From NCBI GenBank assembly GCA_007130345.1, contig SLSP01000486.1, positions 1-5,995 of the forward strand: 5,995 nt of DNA, read 5' to 3'. Below are positions 1 to 5,430 of the stretch, piece by piece (positions within the stretch are counted from its first letter, which is position 1; each line of letters starts with the position of its first letter). Both the position numbers and the translations under genes were made by a program. This DNA comes from Thermoflexales bacterium (GTDB lineage: Bacteria; Chloroflexota; Anaerolineae; B4-G1; SLSP01). The notes beneath the pieces were generated by a model. The model was not told the DNA's origin. It did no database searches and saw nothing but the letters and a program-made list of their open reading frames with translations.

Positions 1-1591
1 CCTCGGCGATGGTCTGCGCGCCGAAGAGGGGCGACTCGTAGCCGAGCGCGCGGTGCAATCGTTCTGCCGAGAAGGGCAGGAACGGCGCGAAGAGCACTTT
101 CAGGCCGTTGATGGCTTGCAACGCGACGTACAGACTGGTGCCGGCGGCCTGGCGATCCGTCTTGATCTGCGTCCACGGCGACTTCGTTTCGAGATAGCGG
201 TTGGCCTCGCGCGCGGCATCCAGTGCCGCGCTTAACGCCGCCCGGAAGCGACAGCCTTCCAGATGCGCGCTCACCGTATCGAACGCGCCCGCGACAGTAT
301 CCAGCAGTGCGCGATCCACGTCATCCAGCGCGCCGGGTTCGGGGATTTCGCCGAAGTGCTTGTGCGTGAACGAGAAGACGCGATGCACCAGGTTGCCCCA
401 AATCCCCACCAACTCCCCATTGTTCCGCTGGACGAAGTCATCCCAGAAGAAGTCGCTGTCGCTGGTCTCCGGCATCACCACCGTTATATAATAGCGGATG
501 GCGTCGGGGTCATAACGCGAAAGCAAGTCGGACACCGAGATAATCGTACCCCGGCTCTTGGAAAACTGCTTGCTGGCGAGGTTCATGAACTCGTTGGCGG
601 GCACGTTGGTGGGCAGATTGAAGGCCCGCGCCTCTTCGTAGAGGTTCCGCATCCCGATCAGCTCGCCCGGCCAGATGATGGTGTGGAAGGGGGTGTTGTC
701 CTTGCCGATGAAATAGAGCGTCACGGCGTCCGGGTCATACCACCACGCCTTCCAGGCATCTGGATCACCGATGAGCTTGGCGTGCTCGATGCTGGCCGAG
801 AGATAGCCGATCACCGCCTCGAACCAGACGTACAGGCATTTATCGGCGTAATCCTCCAGCGGCACCGGAATCCCCCAGGCGATGTCCCGCGTGATGGGGC
901 GCCCTCTCAGCCCTCCCTTGACGTAGTTGAGGGAGAATTTGAGCACGCTGGGGCGCCAGTCGTCCTTGTCATCCTCCAGATAGGCGAGGATGTCCGGTTC
1001 GAGCTTGGCGAGATCGAGGAAGAAGTGCTCGGTATCGCGGAGCACGGGTGTCGAACCGTCCATCTTGCTGCGCGGGTTTTTGAGTTCCAGCGCGTCCAGC
1101 AGCTTCCCGCAACTTTCGCACTGATCGCCGCGCGCCTCTTCGCTATCGCAATATGGACACGTCCCCTCGATATAGCGATCCGGCAAAAAGCTCTGCGAAA
1201 CCTCGGAGTAGTATTGCTGCTGTACTTCCGAATACAGATACCCTTGCTCTAACAACCGCGAGAAGACATCCTGTGCAACCCGGTGATGATTCGGCGTGTC
1301 GGTATGCGTGAACAGATCGTAAGAGATGCCGATCTGCTGCTGCGTCTTCAGGAAGCGGTGATGATACCGGGTGAAGATCTCCCTGGGCGATACGTTTTCC
1401 TCCTCGGCGCGCACTGTGATAGGCGTGCCGTGCGCGTCGGAACCGGAAACCATCAGCACATCGTTGCCCGCCATCCGGTGATAGCGGGCGTAAATATCCG
1501 CCGGCAGGTAGGCTCCGGCCAGGTGTCCTACATGCATATCTCCATTGGCGTAAGGCCAAGCGACAGCGACCAAAACTTTCTTCGTGTTCAT
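1..1591 (-). CDS. metG: Methionyl-tRNA synthetase, 3' end beyond window
   Basis: This class I aminoacyl-tRNA synthetase charges tRNA(Met) with methionine in the cytoplasm, using ATP. One open frame of 530 codons runs from ATG at 1591 to the window edge with no stop. Family landmarks appear in order: AWPYANGDMHVGH with the HIGH box as HVGH (residues 20-23); GSDAHGTP; a zinc knuckle with Cys145, 148, 158 and 161 (CPYC...CESC); WFEA (256-259); GKDNTPFH (from 296); and the KMSKS box as QFSKS (342-346) followed by RG. A single four-Cys knuckle marks the E. coli-like subgroup. The helical anticodon-binding domain follows (GNLVHRVF, FAPFLPFSAERLHRALGY). The family usually has about 510-680 residues, so the end and any C-terminal tRNA-binding domain lie outside. 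The start is supported by AAGGAGG at 1606-1600, 8 bases upstream, and by a promoter at 1620-1648. The only oddity is Gln at the first KMSKS position. Identity is very secure. Confidence 0.97.
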   Translation of the reverse strand, partial: MNTKKVLVAVAWPYANGDMHVGHLAGAYLPADIYARYHRMAGNDVLMVSGSDAHGTPITVRAEEENVSPREIFTRYHHRFLKTQQQIGISYDLFTHTDTPNHHRVAQDVFSRLLEQGYLYSEVQQQYYSEVSQSFLPDRYIEGTCPYCDSEEARGDQCESCGKLLDALELKNPRSKMDGSTPVLRDTEHFFLDLAKLEPDILAYLEDDKDDWRPSVLKFSLNYVKGGLRGRPITRDIAWGIPVPLEDYADKCLYVWFEAVIGYLSASIEHAKLIGDPDAWKAWWYDPDAVTLYFIGKDNTPFHTIIWPGELIGMRNLYEEARAFNLPTNVPANEFMNLASKQFSKSRGTIISVSDLLSRYDPDAIRYYITVVMPETSDSDFFWDDFVQRNNGELVGIWGNLVHRVFSFTHKHFGEIPEPGALDDVDRALLDTVAGAFDTVSAHLEGCRFRAALSAALDAAREANRYLETKSPWTQIKTDRQAAGTSLYVALQAINGLKVLFAPFLPFSAERLHRALGYESPLFGAQTIAE

Positions 1592-1619
1592 AATAACTCC
1601 CTCCTTGATGGGGTATCTC

Positions 1620-1648
1620 AGTATACCAAAAGTTGCCAAAAGTGATAA
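1620..1648 (-). promoter_or_regulatory. Probable sigma-A promoter of metG
   Basis: On the minus strand TTATCA (1648-1643, 4 of 6 to TTGACA) lies 17 bases before TATACT (1625-1620, 5 of 6). TGG just before it makes an extended -10. Transcription would start near 1613, giving a leader of about 22 bases with an AAGGAGG ribosome binding site. No T-box or other leader structure fits in so short a leader, so tRNA-dependent attenuation is unlikely if this is the promoter used. Confidence 0.72.
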
Positions 1649-1684
1649 TCGTAACCGGCCAGTTTTATGGCTCTCCTGAAAGAA

Positions 1685-1786
1685 CCCTAAAAAATCAGAT
1701 TTCTAGAAACGTGATACTACAGATAGATTTTTCGCGTGCGAATTTCATATAGGTAGTAGGTCGCGTGTGGAAAAAATCTGATTTTT
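1685..1786 (+). repeat. Intergenic folded repeat, copy A
   Basis: This ~102-base element recurs in inverted orientation at 3881-3781. The central 52 bases (1713-1764) match the other copy with a single difference, at 1748. Its ends are inverted repeats: AAAAATCAGATTT (1690-1702) is the exact complement of 1774-1786. Further in, TACTAC (1715-1720) pairs with GTAGTA (1753-1758), and TTCG/CGAA closes a CGTG tetraloop at 1731-1742. The whole element can therefore fold as one interrupted hairpin. It lies between the rpoD terminator and the metG promoter and holds no credible ORF. No target-site duplication was recognised. It resembles a MITE or REP-type repeat, but the family is not recognised. 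Confidence 0.85.
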
Positions 1787-1807
1787 CGCGGTGCCCTTTC
1801 CATAAAC

Positions 1808-1836
1808 AAACCCCGCCAGCGAGGCTGGCGGGGTTT
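1808..1836 (-). terminator. Rho-independent terminator after rpoD
   Basis: A perfect 13-bp stem, AAACCCCGCCAGC (1808-1820) with GCTGGCGGGGTTT (1824-1836), closes a 3-base loop. On the minus strand it ends GGCGGGGTTTGTTTATGG, giving an interrupted U-tract. It sits about 100 bases past the rpoD stop codon and before the metG promoter, so it separates the two units. On the plus strand it ends in GGGGTTTTAG, so it could also stop antisense transcription. Confidence 0.88.
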
Positions 1837-1838
1837 TA

Positions 1839-1899
1839 GCCGTGATCCGTGCGTTACGGACCGGTGCGCGGGGGGGCCTCGCACCCCCGACGCCACGGC
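1839..1899 (-). other. GC-rich multi-hairpin segment in rpoD 3' region
   Basis: The rpoD 3' trailer can fold as a branched structure. Minus-strand GCCGTG (1899-1894) pairs with CACGGC (1844-1839). Inside are a hairpin with stem GGGGG/CCCCC (1888-1884 with 1876-1872) and a second, TCCGT/ACGGA (1860-1856 with 1850-1846). All stems listed are perfect by inspection. The segment directly precedes the terminator hairpin. It may stabilise the rpoD mRNA 3' end, be part of a compound terminator, or be incidental in GC-rich sequence. It matches no RNA family I recognise. Confidence 0.45.
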
Positions 1900-1936
1900 A
1901 AGCAACGCATGTCCATATAGCTAATCTTGAACTTTG

Positions 1937-3091
1937 TCATCGCAAATAGTCTCTCAAATCCCGGCTGCGACTAGGATGACGCAACCGGCGCAGGGCCTGG
2001 CCCTCAATCTGTCGAATCCGCTCGCGGGTCAGGCCGAACTTCTGCCCCACCTCTTCGAGTGTGTAGCTGCGCCCGTTGTGCAGCCCAAAGCGCATCCGTA
2101 AAATCCGCACCTCGCGGGGGCTGAGGGTAGTCAGCACCTCCTCGATGCGGTCGCGCAACATAGTCTGGTACGCGGTATCAGGCGGGGTCGGCGTGTGATC
2201 ATCTTCGATAAAGTTGCTCAGTTCGCTGTCCTCATCCTCGCCCACTGGCCGCTCCAGGCTCAATGGCTGCCACGATACCCGCATCATCCATTGCACCTTA
2301 CGCGCTTCTAAGCCCAACTCCTCGGCCAATTCCTCCGGGGTGGGGCGCGATCCGCGTTCTTGCTCAATCTCCTGTGCCCGGCGGTACAGGCGGCGGATGC
2401 GGTCGCTCATGTGAACCGGCACGCGGATGGTGCGTCCCTGGTCGGCGATGGCGCGGGTGATGGTCTGGCGAATCCACCACGTCGCGTAGGTGCTGAAGCG
2501 ATACCCGCGCTGATATTCGAATTTTTCCACGGCTTTCATCAAGCCCAAATTGCCTTCTTGAATCAAATCCAGAAACGGCACGCCCCGCCCAATATACTTT
2601 TTCGCAATGCTCACCACGAGCCGGGTATTGGCCCGGATCAAATGATCGCGGGCATCGCCGCCCTCGCGGATAATTTCCTCAAAGCAGTTAATTTCTTCAA
2701 GGGTATGATGGCCGTTGTTTTTGAGGATCAGCTCGGCCTCGCGGCCCCGCTCGATTCTTTTCGCCAGCGTGACCTCCTCTTCATTGGAGAGGAGCGGCAC
2801 GCGGGCCATTTCGCGCAAATAGAGTGCTACCGTGTCATCCACCCCGATTTTATCCAGACCGTGCATATCATCTTCCCAGATCTCGATATCATCGTCATCA
2901 TCGTCATCGGTTCCGATGTCATCATCGGATTCAGCTTCAGCCTCAATTTCAATACCAGCTCGCCGGAGTTGAATCATGATTGCTTCGAGAGACTCGTCTT
3001 CATCCAACGACGCCAGAGCTTCCAAAATATCTTCTGTCGTCAAAAAACCTTGTGCTTCGGCTTTCTCTAAAAGCTCATTTACGACATCCAT
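1937..3091 (-). CDS. rpoD: Primary RNA polymerase sigma factor (sigma-70/RpoD, SigA)
   Basis: This 384-residue group 1 sigma factor directs core RNA polymerase to -35/-10 promoters such as those in this window. A short region 1.1-like N-terminus (LLEKAEAQGFLTTEDILEAL, 7-26) leads into a very acidic stretch (48-75, with seven Asp in a row at 62-68). Region 1.2 follows (DDTVALYLREMARVPLLSNEEE, 85-106). Region 2 includes the core-binding and -10 elements (IRANTRLVVSIAKKY, DLIQEGNLGLMKAVEKF, and YRFSTYATWWIRQTITRAIADQ at 197-218). Region 3 spans about 228-300. Region 4 carries LSPREVRILRMRFGL and the -35 helix-turn-helix (LEEVGQKFGLTRERIRQIE, 345-363). At 384 residues it is near SigA size and lacks the long insert of E. 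coli RpoD. The start has GAGGAGG only 3 bases upstream, but an in-frame stop at 3109-3107 rules out an earlier start. It lies 51 bases after yceD and is probably cotranscribed with it. Confidence 0.98.
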   Translation of the reverse strand: MDVVNELLEKAEAQGFLTTEDILEALASLDEDESLEAIMIQLRRAGIEIEAEAESDDDIGTDDDDDDDIEIWEDDMHGLDKIGVDDTVALYLREMARVPLLSNEEEVTLAKRIERGREAELILKNNGHHTLEEINCFEEIIREGGDARDHLIRANTRLVVSIAKKYIGRGVPFLDLIQEGNLGLMKAVEKFEYQRGYRFSTYATWWIRQTITRAIADQGRTIRVPVHMSDRIRRLYRRAQEIEQERGSRPTPEELAEELGLEARKVQWMMRVSWQPLSLERPVGEDEDSELSNFIEDDHTPTPPDTAYQTMLRDRIEEVLTTLSPREVRILRMRFGLHNGRSYTLEEVGQKFGLTRERIRQIEGQALRRLRHPSRSRDLRDYLR

Positions 3092-3094
3092 AAG

Positions 3095-3101
3095 CCTCCT
3101 C
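3095..3101 (-). promoter_or_regulatory. rpoD ribosome binding site, unusually close
   Basis: GAGGAGG is a strong match to the anti-Shine-Dalgarno sequence, but its last base is only 3 bases from the rpoD ATG. Pairing in a shifted register using GAGG (3101-3098) gives a 6-base spacing. No alternative in-frame start exists upstream, and the next Met is residue 39, past the region 1.1-like segment. Confidence 0.7.
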
Positions 3102-3142
3102 GAGTCCTATCTAACACATTATCTTCGCGAAACACCATCCGC

Positions 3143-3655
3143 CTAAGTTGACTCTCCAGGTTCATCCAATAATGTACGCAGCACCTCCCACCGGGGATCA
3201 ATAGGCTCCGTTCCTTCACATGTACATTCCCCCAGGTTGATATTGCCACCACACTTAGCACAGATACCCTGGCAGCGGGGAGAACAAATGGGGTTTGAAG
3301 GGAAGGCCATCCAGATGTATTCACGGATCACAGGGGATATATCAGCCCATCCATTATCCGTTACCCGTACCGGGCGTTCTAAAGTCAGGGGGGCACCGGG
3401 GAAGCTGATAACGTTGTCCGGTTCAAACGTCACAGGTTCGTAAAATGAGGTCAGGCAACGGGTACACTCGGTCGCGATTTCAGTATCCAGGATGCCTTCT
3501 ACTAAAATGCCCGTGTCTGTTCGGGTGAAGCGCAATCGGCCTTGAAGATAATTCAACTCCAATTGCTCGATGGTGATGGCATCCAGGTTTAGATCAACGA
3601 CTTGGCGCGCGCCGTTTTTTGCGTGGACTAATGGTGAGAGATCGATTTTTATCAT
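3143..3655 (-). CDS. yceD: DUF177/YceD family cysteine-rich protein
   Basis: This 170-residue protein belongs to the DUF177 (YceD) family, usually encoded beside the ribosomal protein L32 gene and linked in the literature to ribosomal RNA metabolism. The exact activity is not settled. The N-terminal half is a beta-rich domain ending in CTRC (Cys64, Cys67). The C-terminal half carries CSPRCQGICAKCGGNIN (Cys124, 128, 132, 135), then CTC (Cys144, 146) and DPRWEVLRTLL, the family signature. The eight Cys suggest metal binding, which is inference. The start is ATG 3655 (MIKIDLSPLV). An upstream in-frame ATG at 3691 lies at or before the predicted transcription start, so it is unlikely to be used. 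The nearest Shine-Dalgarno match, GGAGGG, is about 14 bases away, so the start is less certain than the family. rpoD follows, not rpmF. Confidence 0.9.
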   Translation of the reverse strand: MIKIDLSPLVHAKNGARQVVDLNLDAITIEQLELNYLQGRLRFTRTDTGILVEGILDTEIATECTRCLTSFYEPVTFEPDNVISFPGAPLTLERPVRVTDNGWADISPVIREYIWMAFPSNPICSPRCQGICAKCGGNINLGECTCEGTEPIDPRWEVLRTLLDEPGEST

Positions 3656-3695
3656 AATGCCGGACGGGACCCTCCGTTGGCCCGCTAACATTGAA

Positions 3696-3724
3696 ATTAT
3701 AGCATATTTGACACCTTACGTCAA
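3696..3724 (-). promoter_or_regulatory. Strong sigma-A promoter for yceD-rpoD
   Basis: TTGACG (3724-3719, 5 of 6) and a perfect TATAAT (3701-3696) are separated by exactly 17 bases, with TGC before the -10 (extended -10). This is the best promoter in the window. Transcription should begin near 3689, about 35 bases before the yceD ATG. With no terminator between yceD and rpoD, it probably drives both, so the primary sigma factor would be made from a promoter it recognises itself. Confidence 0.85.
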
Positions 3725-3780
3725 GGATTTGATATAAATCTTTCTCTTTTTTAACCTTAACACCCCCTGAAAAAAGTCCA

Positions 3781-3881
3781 ACAATCCGATTTTTCCACTT
3801 GCGACCTACTACCTATGTGAAATTCGCACGCGAAAAATCTATCTGTAGTATCAAGTTTCTAAAAAATCGGATTTTTTAGGG
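3781..3881 (-). repeat. Intergenic folded repeat, copy B (inverted)
   Basis: This is the reverse-complement copy of the element at 1685-1786. The 52-base core (3852-3801) has one difference. Read on the minus strand, the ends AAAAATCCGATTTTT and AAAAATCGGATTGTT pair at 14 of 15 positions. The 5' end is also a palindrome in itself: CTAAAAAATC (3859-3868) and GATTTTTTAG (3870-3879) around one base. It begins 11 bases after the metallophosphoesterase stop and ends upstream of the yceD promoter. It could act as a terminator for the upstream gene, but the stem is AT-rich and there is no clear U-tract. Its orientation relative to transcription is opposite to that of copy A. Confidence 0.85.
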
Positions 3882-3891
3882 CTTTGAGGCG

Positions 3892-4476
3892 TTAATCGCA
3901 TAGAATTTTGCGCACTTGGGGGATATGGTCAGCCCGGAGGATGAGGTGGGCTATCGAGGGCGGGTAGGGCGCTCCAAAGTAAGCGGTCGCCAGCGCCGCG
4001 CCGGGGTTGATGACGAGGGTTTGGCCCACGCGCGCCGTGTAAAAGCGATGCGTGTGCCCGAAGACGATGACATCAGCTTGGGGGAAGCGCTGCAAAAGCT
4101 GTTGAACTAAGACCCGATCATAGGCCGGGAAATCCCACTGGCGGCGCAGCGCGCGGGCCACCATCCGCGCGCGCCAGTAGATGCCGGGCCAGCCGCGCAG
4201 ATGGCCGTGGGTCACGACGACGTCGAAGCCTTCCAATGCGAGCCGCACAACGTCAGGCAAGCTGGCCCCACCAGAGGAGCCGTCGAACCAGTGCGCGTTA
4301 CCGCGCACCGCGTACACCGGCGCGATCTCGCGGAGCGCGTCCAGTGCCCACGGCTCATCCACATCCCCCGCGTGCAGGATTGCATCGACGCCACGCAGGG
4401 CCGCGAGCACTCCAGGAGACCAACTCGTCGCCCGGTAGGGAATGTGGGTATCGGCCAGCAGTCCGACCCGCATCAT
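3892..4476 (-). CDS. YfcE/MJ0936-type metallophosphoesterase
   Basis: This is a small calcineurin-like phosphoesterase of 193-194 residues, predicted to be cytoplasmic (no signal peptide). The two-metal site motifs appear in order, numbered from the first Met: DTH (Asp9, His11), HAGDVD (Asp38), RGNAH (Asn60), VTHGH (His90, His92) and FGHTHR (His141, His143). NPGA (157-160) closes the domain as in YfcE relatives, which hydrolyse phosphodiesters in vitro; the natural substrate here is unknown. The segment from about 93 to 127 (GWPGIYWRARMVARALRRQW) looks like a lid insertion. Two ATGs are adjacent (4476 and 4473). The second gives MRVGLLADTH, the usual family start. No good Shine-Dalgarno is present, because the bases just upstream form the acpP terminator hairpin. 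Expression may depend on readthrough from acpP. Class is secure, substrate is not. Confidence 0.88.
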   Translation of the reverse strand: MMRVGLLADTHIPYRATSWSPGVLAALRGVDAILHAGDVDEPWALDALREIAPVYAVRGNAHWFDGSSGGASLPDVVRLALEGFDVVVTHGHLRGWPGIYWRARMVARALRRQWDFPAYDRVLVQQLLQRFPQADVIVFGHTHRFYTARVGQTLVINPGAALATAYFGAPYPPSIAHLILRADHIPQVRKILCD

Positions 4477-4503
4477 AAAAGGCCACCCGCGAGGTGGCCT
4501 TTT
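4477..4503 (-). terminator. Intrinsic terminator after acpP, abutting next start
   Basis: A perfect 11-bp stem, AAAAGGCCACC (4477-4487) with GGTGGCCTTTT (4493-4503), encloses a 5-base loop. On the minus strand it ends in TTTT immediately followed by ATGATG of the metallophosphoesterase. It lies 15 bases after the acpP stop. The short U-tract (four) may allow partial readthrough. The fold also covers the place where a ribosome binding site would be. Confidence 0.82.
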
Positions 4504-4518
4504 AGTTGAAACTGTGAT

Positions 4519-4764
4519 TTACTCGCCTGCCGCCATACGTTCTTCAATGTATGCCACAGCCGCAGATACCGTGACGATTTCTCGCGCGTCATCGTCGGAA
4601 ATGCGGCCCCCAAATTCATCTTCGAAGGCCATAATCAGTTCAACCAGATCCAGGGAATCCGCGTCCAAATCATCACGGAAATTAGCTTCTGGGGTGATAT
4701 CTCCCTCGTCAACGGCCAAAATGTCAACAATGATTTTCTTGACACGATCAAAGGTTTCACTCAT
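4519..4764 (-). CDS. acpP: Acyl carrier protein
   Basis: This is an 81-residue, strongly acidic acyl carrier protein, the soluble carrier of growing acyl chains in type II fatty-acid synthesis. The phosphopantetheine attachment site is Ser37 in DADSLDLVELIMAFEDEF, where helix II begins. The N-terminus (ETFDRVKKIIVDILAVDEGDITPEANFRDDL) and the end (TVSAAVAYIEERM) follow the family pattern and length (usually 75-85). ATG 4764 is chosen because AGGAGGT sits 7 bases upstream; the open frame extends to 4815, but that segment lacks family similarity. The gene has its own promoter and terminator, so it appears to be a single-gene unit. No fab or plsX genes flank it in this window. A carrier for another pathway cannot be excluded, but the sequence looks like the housekeeping type. 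Confidence 0.95.
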   Translation of the reverse strand: MSETFDRVKKIIVDILAVDEGDITPEANFRDDLDADSLDLVELIMAFEDEFGGRISDDDAREIVTVSAAVAYIEERMAAGE

Positions 4765-4771
4765 CGTAGTT

Positions 4772-4778
4772 ACCTCCT
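4772..4778 (-). promoter_or_regulatory. acpP ribosome binding site (fixes start)
   Basis: AGGAGGT, complementary to the 16S rRNA 3' end, lies 7 bases before ATG 4764. This decides in favour of the 81-residue product over a 98-residue one starting at 4815. Confidence 0.85.
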
Positions 4779-4831
4779 CGCCTACCGGCATAGTCCTAAA
4801 ATAGAGAACTCCCATTAAATAACACCTATGT

Positions 4832-4859
4832 ATTGTAGTCCCAGGGGGAGAAAAGTCAA
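4832..4859 (-). promoter_or_regulatory. Probable sigma-A promoter of acpP
   Basis: TTGACT (4859-4854, 5 of 6) is followed after 16 bases by TACAAT (4837-4832, 5 of 6). Predicted transcription starts near 4825, giving a ~60-base leader before the acpP ATG. It lies just after the GNAT gene ends (4911). Confidence 0.75.
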
Positions 4860-4910
4860 GGTAACAGCGCCGTTTTTATGAGCGCGCTCCAAGCCCTCGC
4901 CCCCGTGTGC

Positions 4911-5420
4911 CTACGGTGTCTCAAAAATGAGCGCCTGACATTCCCATAACTTGCCCTGATCCTCCAGCATGGTATCGCGTTTCTCGAAGCGGCCGCCGGT
5001 GTATTCCCCGATGACCCGCTCCCAAAAGTGGAGCGAGGGCACGTTGCTCTTGTATTGAATGACGACCCAGCGTCCGGGGAAACGGTCAAACGCCGCGCGG
5101 GCCGCAATCCGCCCCACCCCCCGGCGGCGATATTTGCGCATCACGAAGAACTCGGAGATGGAGCGCGCGCTGCCCTCCGCCACCAGTTCGTGGCAATAGT
5201 CGCTGACCAGGACAAACCCGGCCAAGTTGCCGTCCACCTTGATGAAGAAGGGTTGCCGCCCCGCCTCAATCCAGTAGTGGTCGAAGTACTCGTAGCCGTA
5301 GAAGCCGTGCGCGTTAACGTCAAGGCCGTCATACTCGCTGAAGTCGTAGCAGTACAATTCCATCAACTGCCGCAGCACCGACTTGTCCGCCGCCGAAACT
5401 TCGCTCAGGGTGACGTGCAT
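4911..5420 (-). CDS. GNAT-family N-acetyltransferase
   Basis: This 169-residue protein has the GNAT fold, which transfers an acetyl group from acetyl-CoA to an amine; the substrate cannot be read from sequence. The acetyl-CoA pyrophosphate-binding motif is RRRGVG (98-103) in FFVMRKYRRRGVGRIAARAAF, preceded by strand beta4 (SISEFFV, 87-93). Motif B follows, with Asn126 in NVPSLHFWERV. The N-terminal part (LMELYCYDFSEY...YWIEAGRQPFFI) resembles many uncharacterised predicted acetyltransferases. The start at ATG 5420 is the only possible one after the in-frame stop at 5438-5436, although the Shine-Dalgarno is weak. It begins 10 bases after the aminopeptidase stop, so the two are probably cotranscribed and translation may be coupled. 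No clear terminator is seen in 4860-4910. Confidence 0.87.
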   Translation of the reverse strand: MHVTLSEVSAADKSVLRQLMELYCYDFSEYDGLDVNAHGFYGYEYFDHYWIEAGRQPFFIKVDGNLAGFVLVSDYCHELVAEGSARSISEFFVMRKYRRRGVGRIAARAAFDRFPGRWVVIQYKSNVPSLHFWERVIGEYTGGRFEKRDTMLEDQGKLWECQALIFETP

Positions 5421-5430
5421 AGCGCCGGGC

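Noticed and set aside
263..1252. Long plus-strand open frame of 329 codons
   Set aside because: It is antisense to metG, whose frame holds every expected catalytic motif. The plus-strand translation shows no recognisable domain and comes from mirrored codon bias.
1143..1559. Minus-strand 138-codon open frame within metG
   Set aside because: It is out of frame with the metG motifs, including the zinc knuckle and the HVGH box, and has no domain of its own.
1866..1890. Possible tRNA T-arm (GGGGG-TGCGAGG-CCCCC on the minus strand)
   Set aside because: The loop lacks the TTC start, and no D-arm, anticodon arm or acceptor stem of the right size can be laid out around it.
1717..1905. Minus-strand 62-codon open frame between rpoD and metG
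   Set aside because: It runs through the folded segment, the terminator hairpin and repeat copy A, has no ribosome binding site, and its product is basic and low in recognisable features.
2360..3070. Plus-strand open frame of 236 codons
   Set aside because: It is antisense to rpoD. The repeated Ile/Val/Phe runs simply mirror the acidic Asp/Glu codons of the sigma factor.
3092..3142. Separate promoter for rpoD in the yceD-rpoD gap
   Set aside because: GATAAT is present, but the best -35 at proper spacing (TTAGGC) matches the consensus poorly, so cotranscription with yceD is the simpler reading.
1685..3881. CRISPR repeats or a composite transposon
   Set aside because: There are only two copies, inverted and 2 kb apart, with no spacers, no cas or transposase gene and no flanking duplication seen. 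A folded dispersed repeat fits better.
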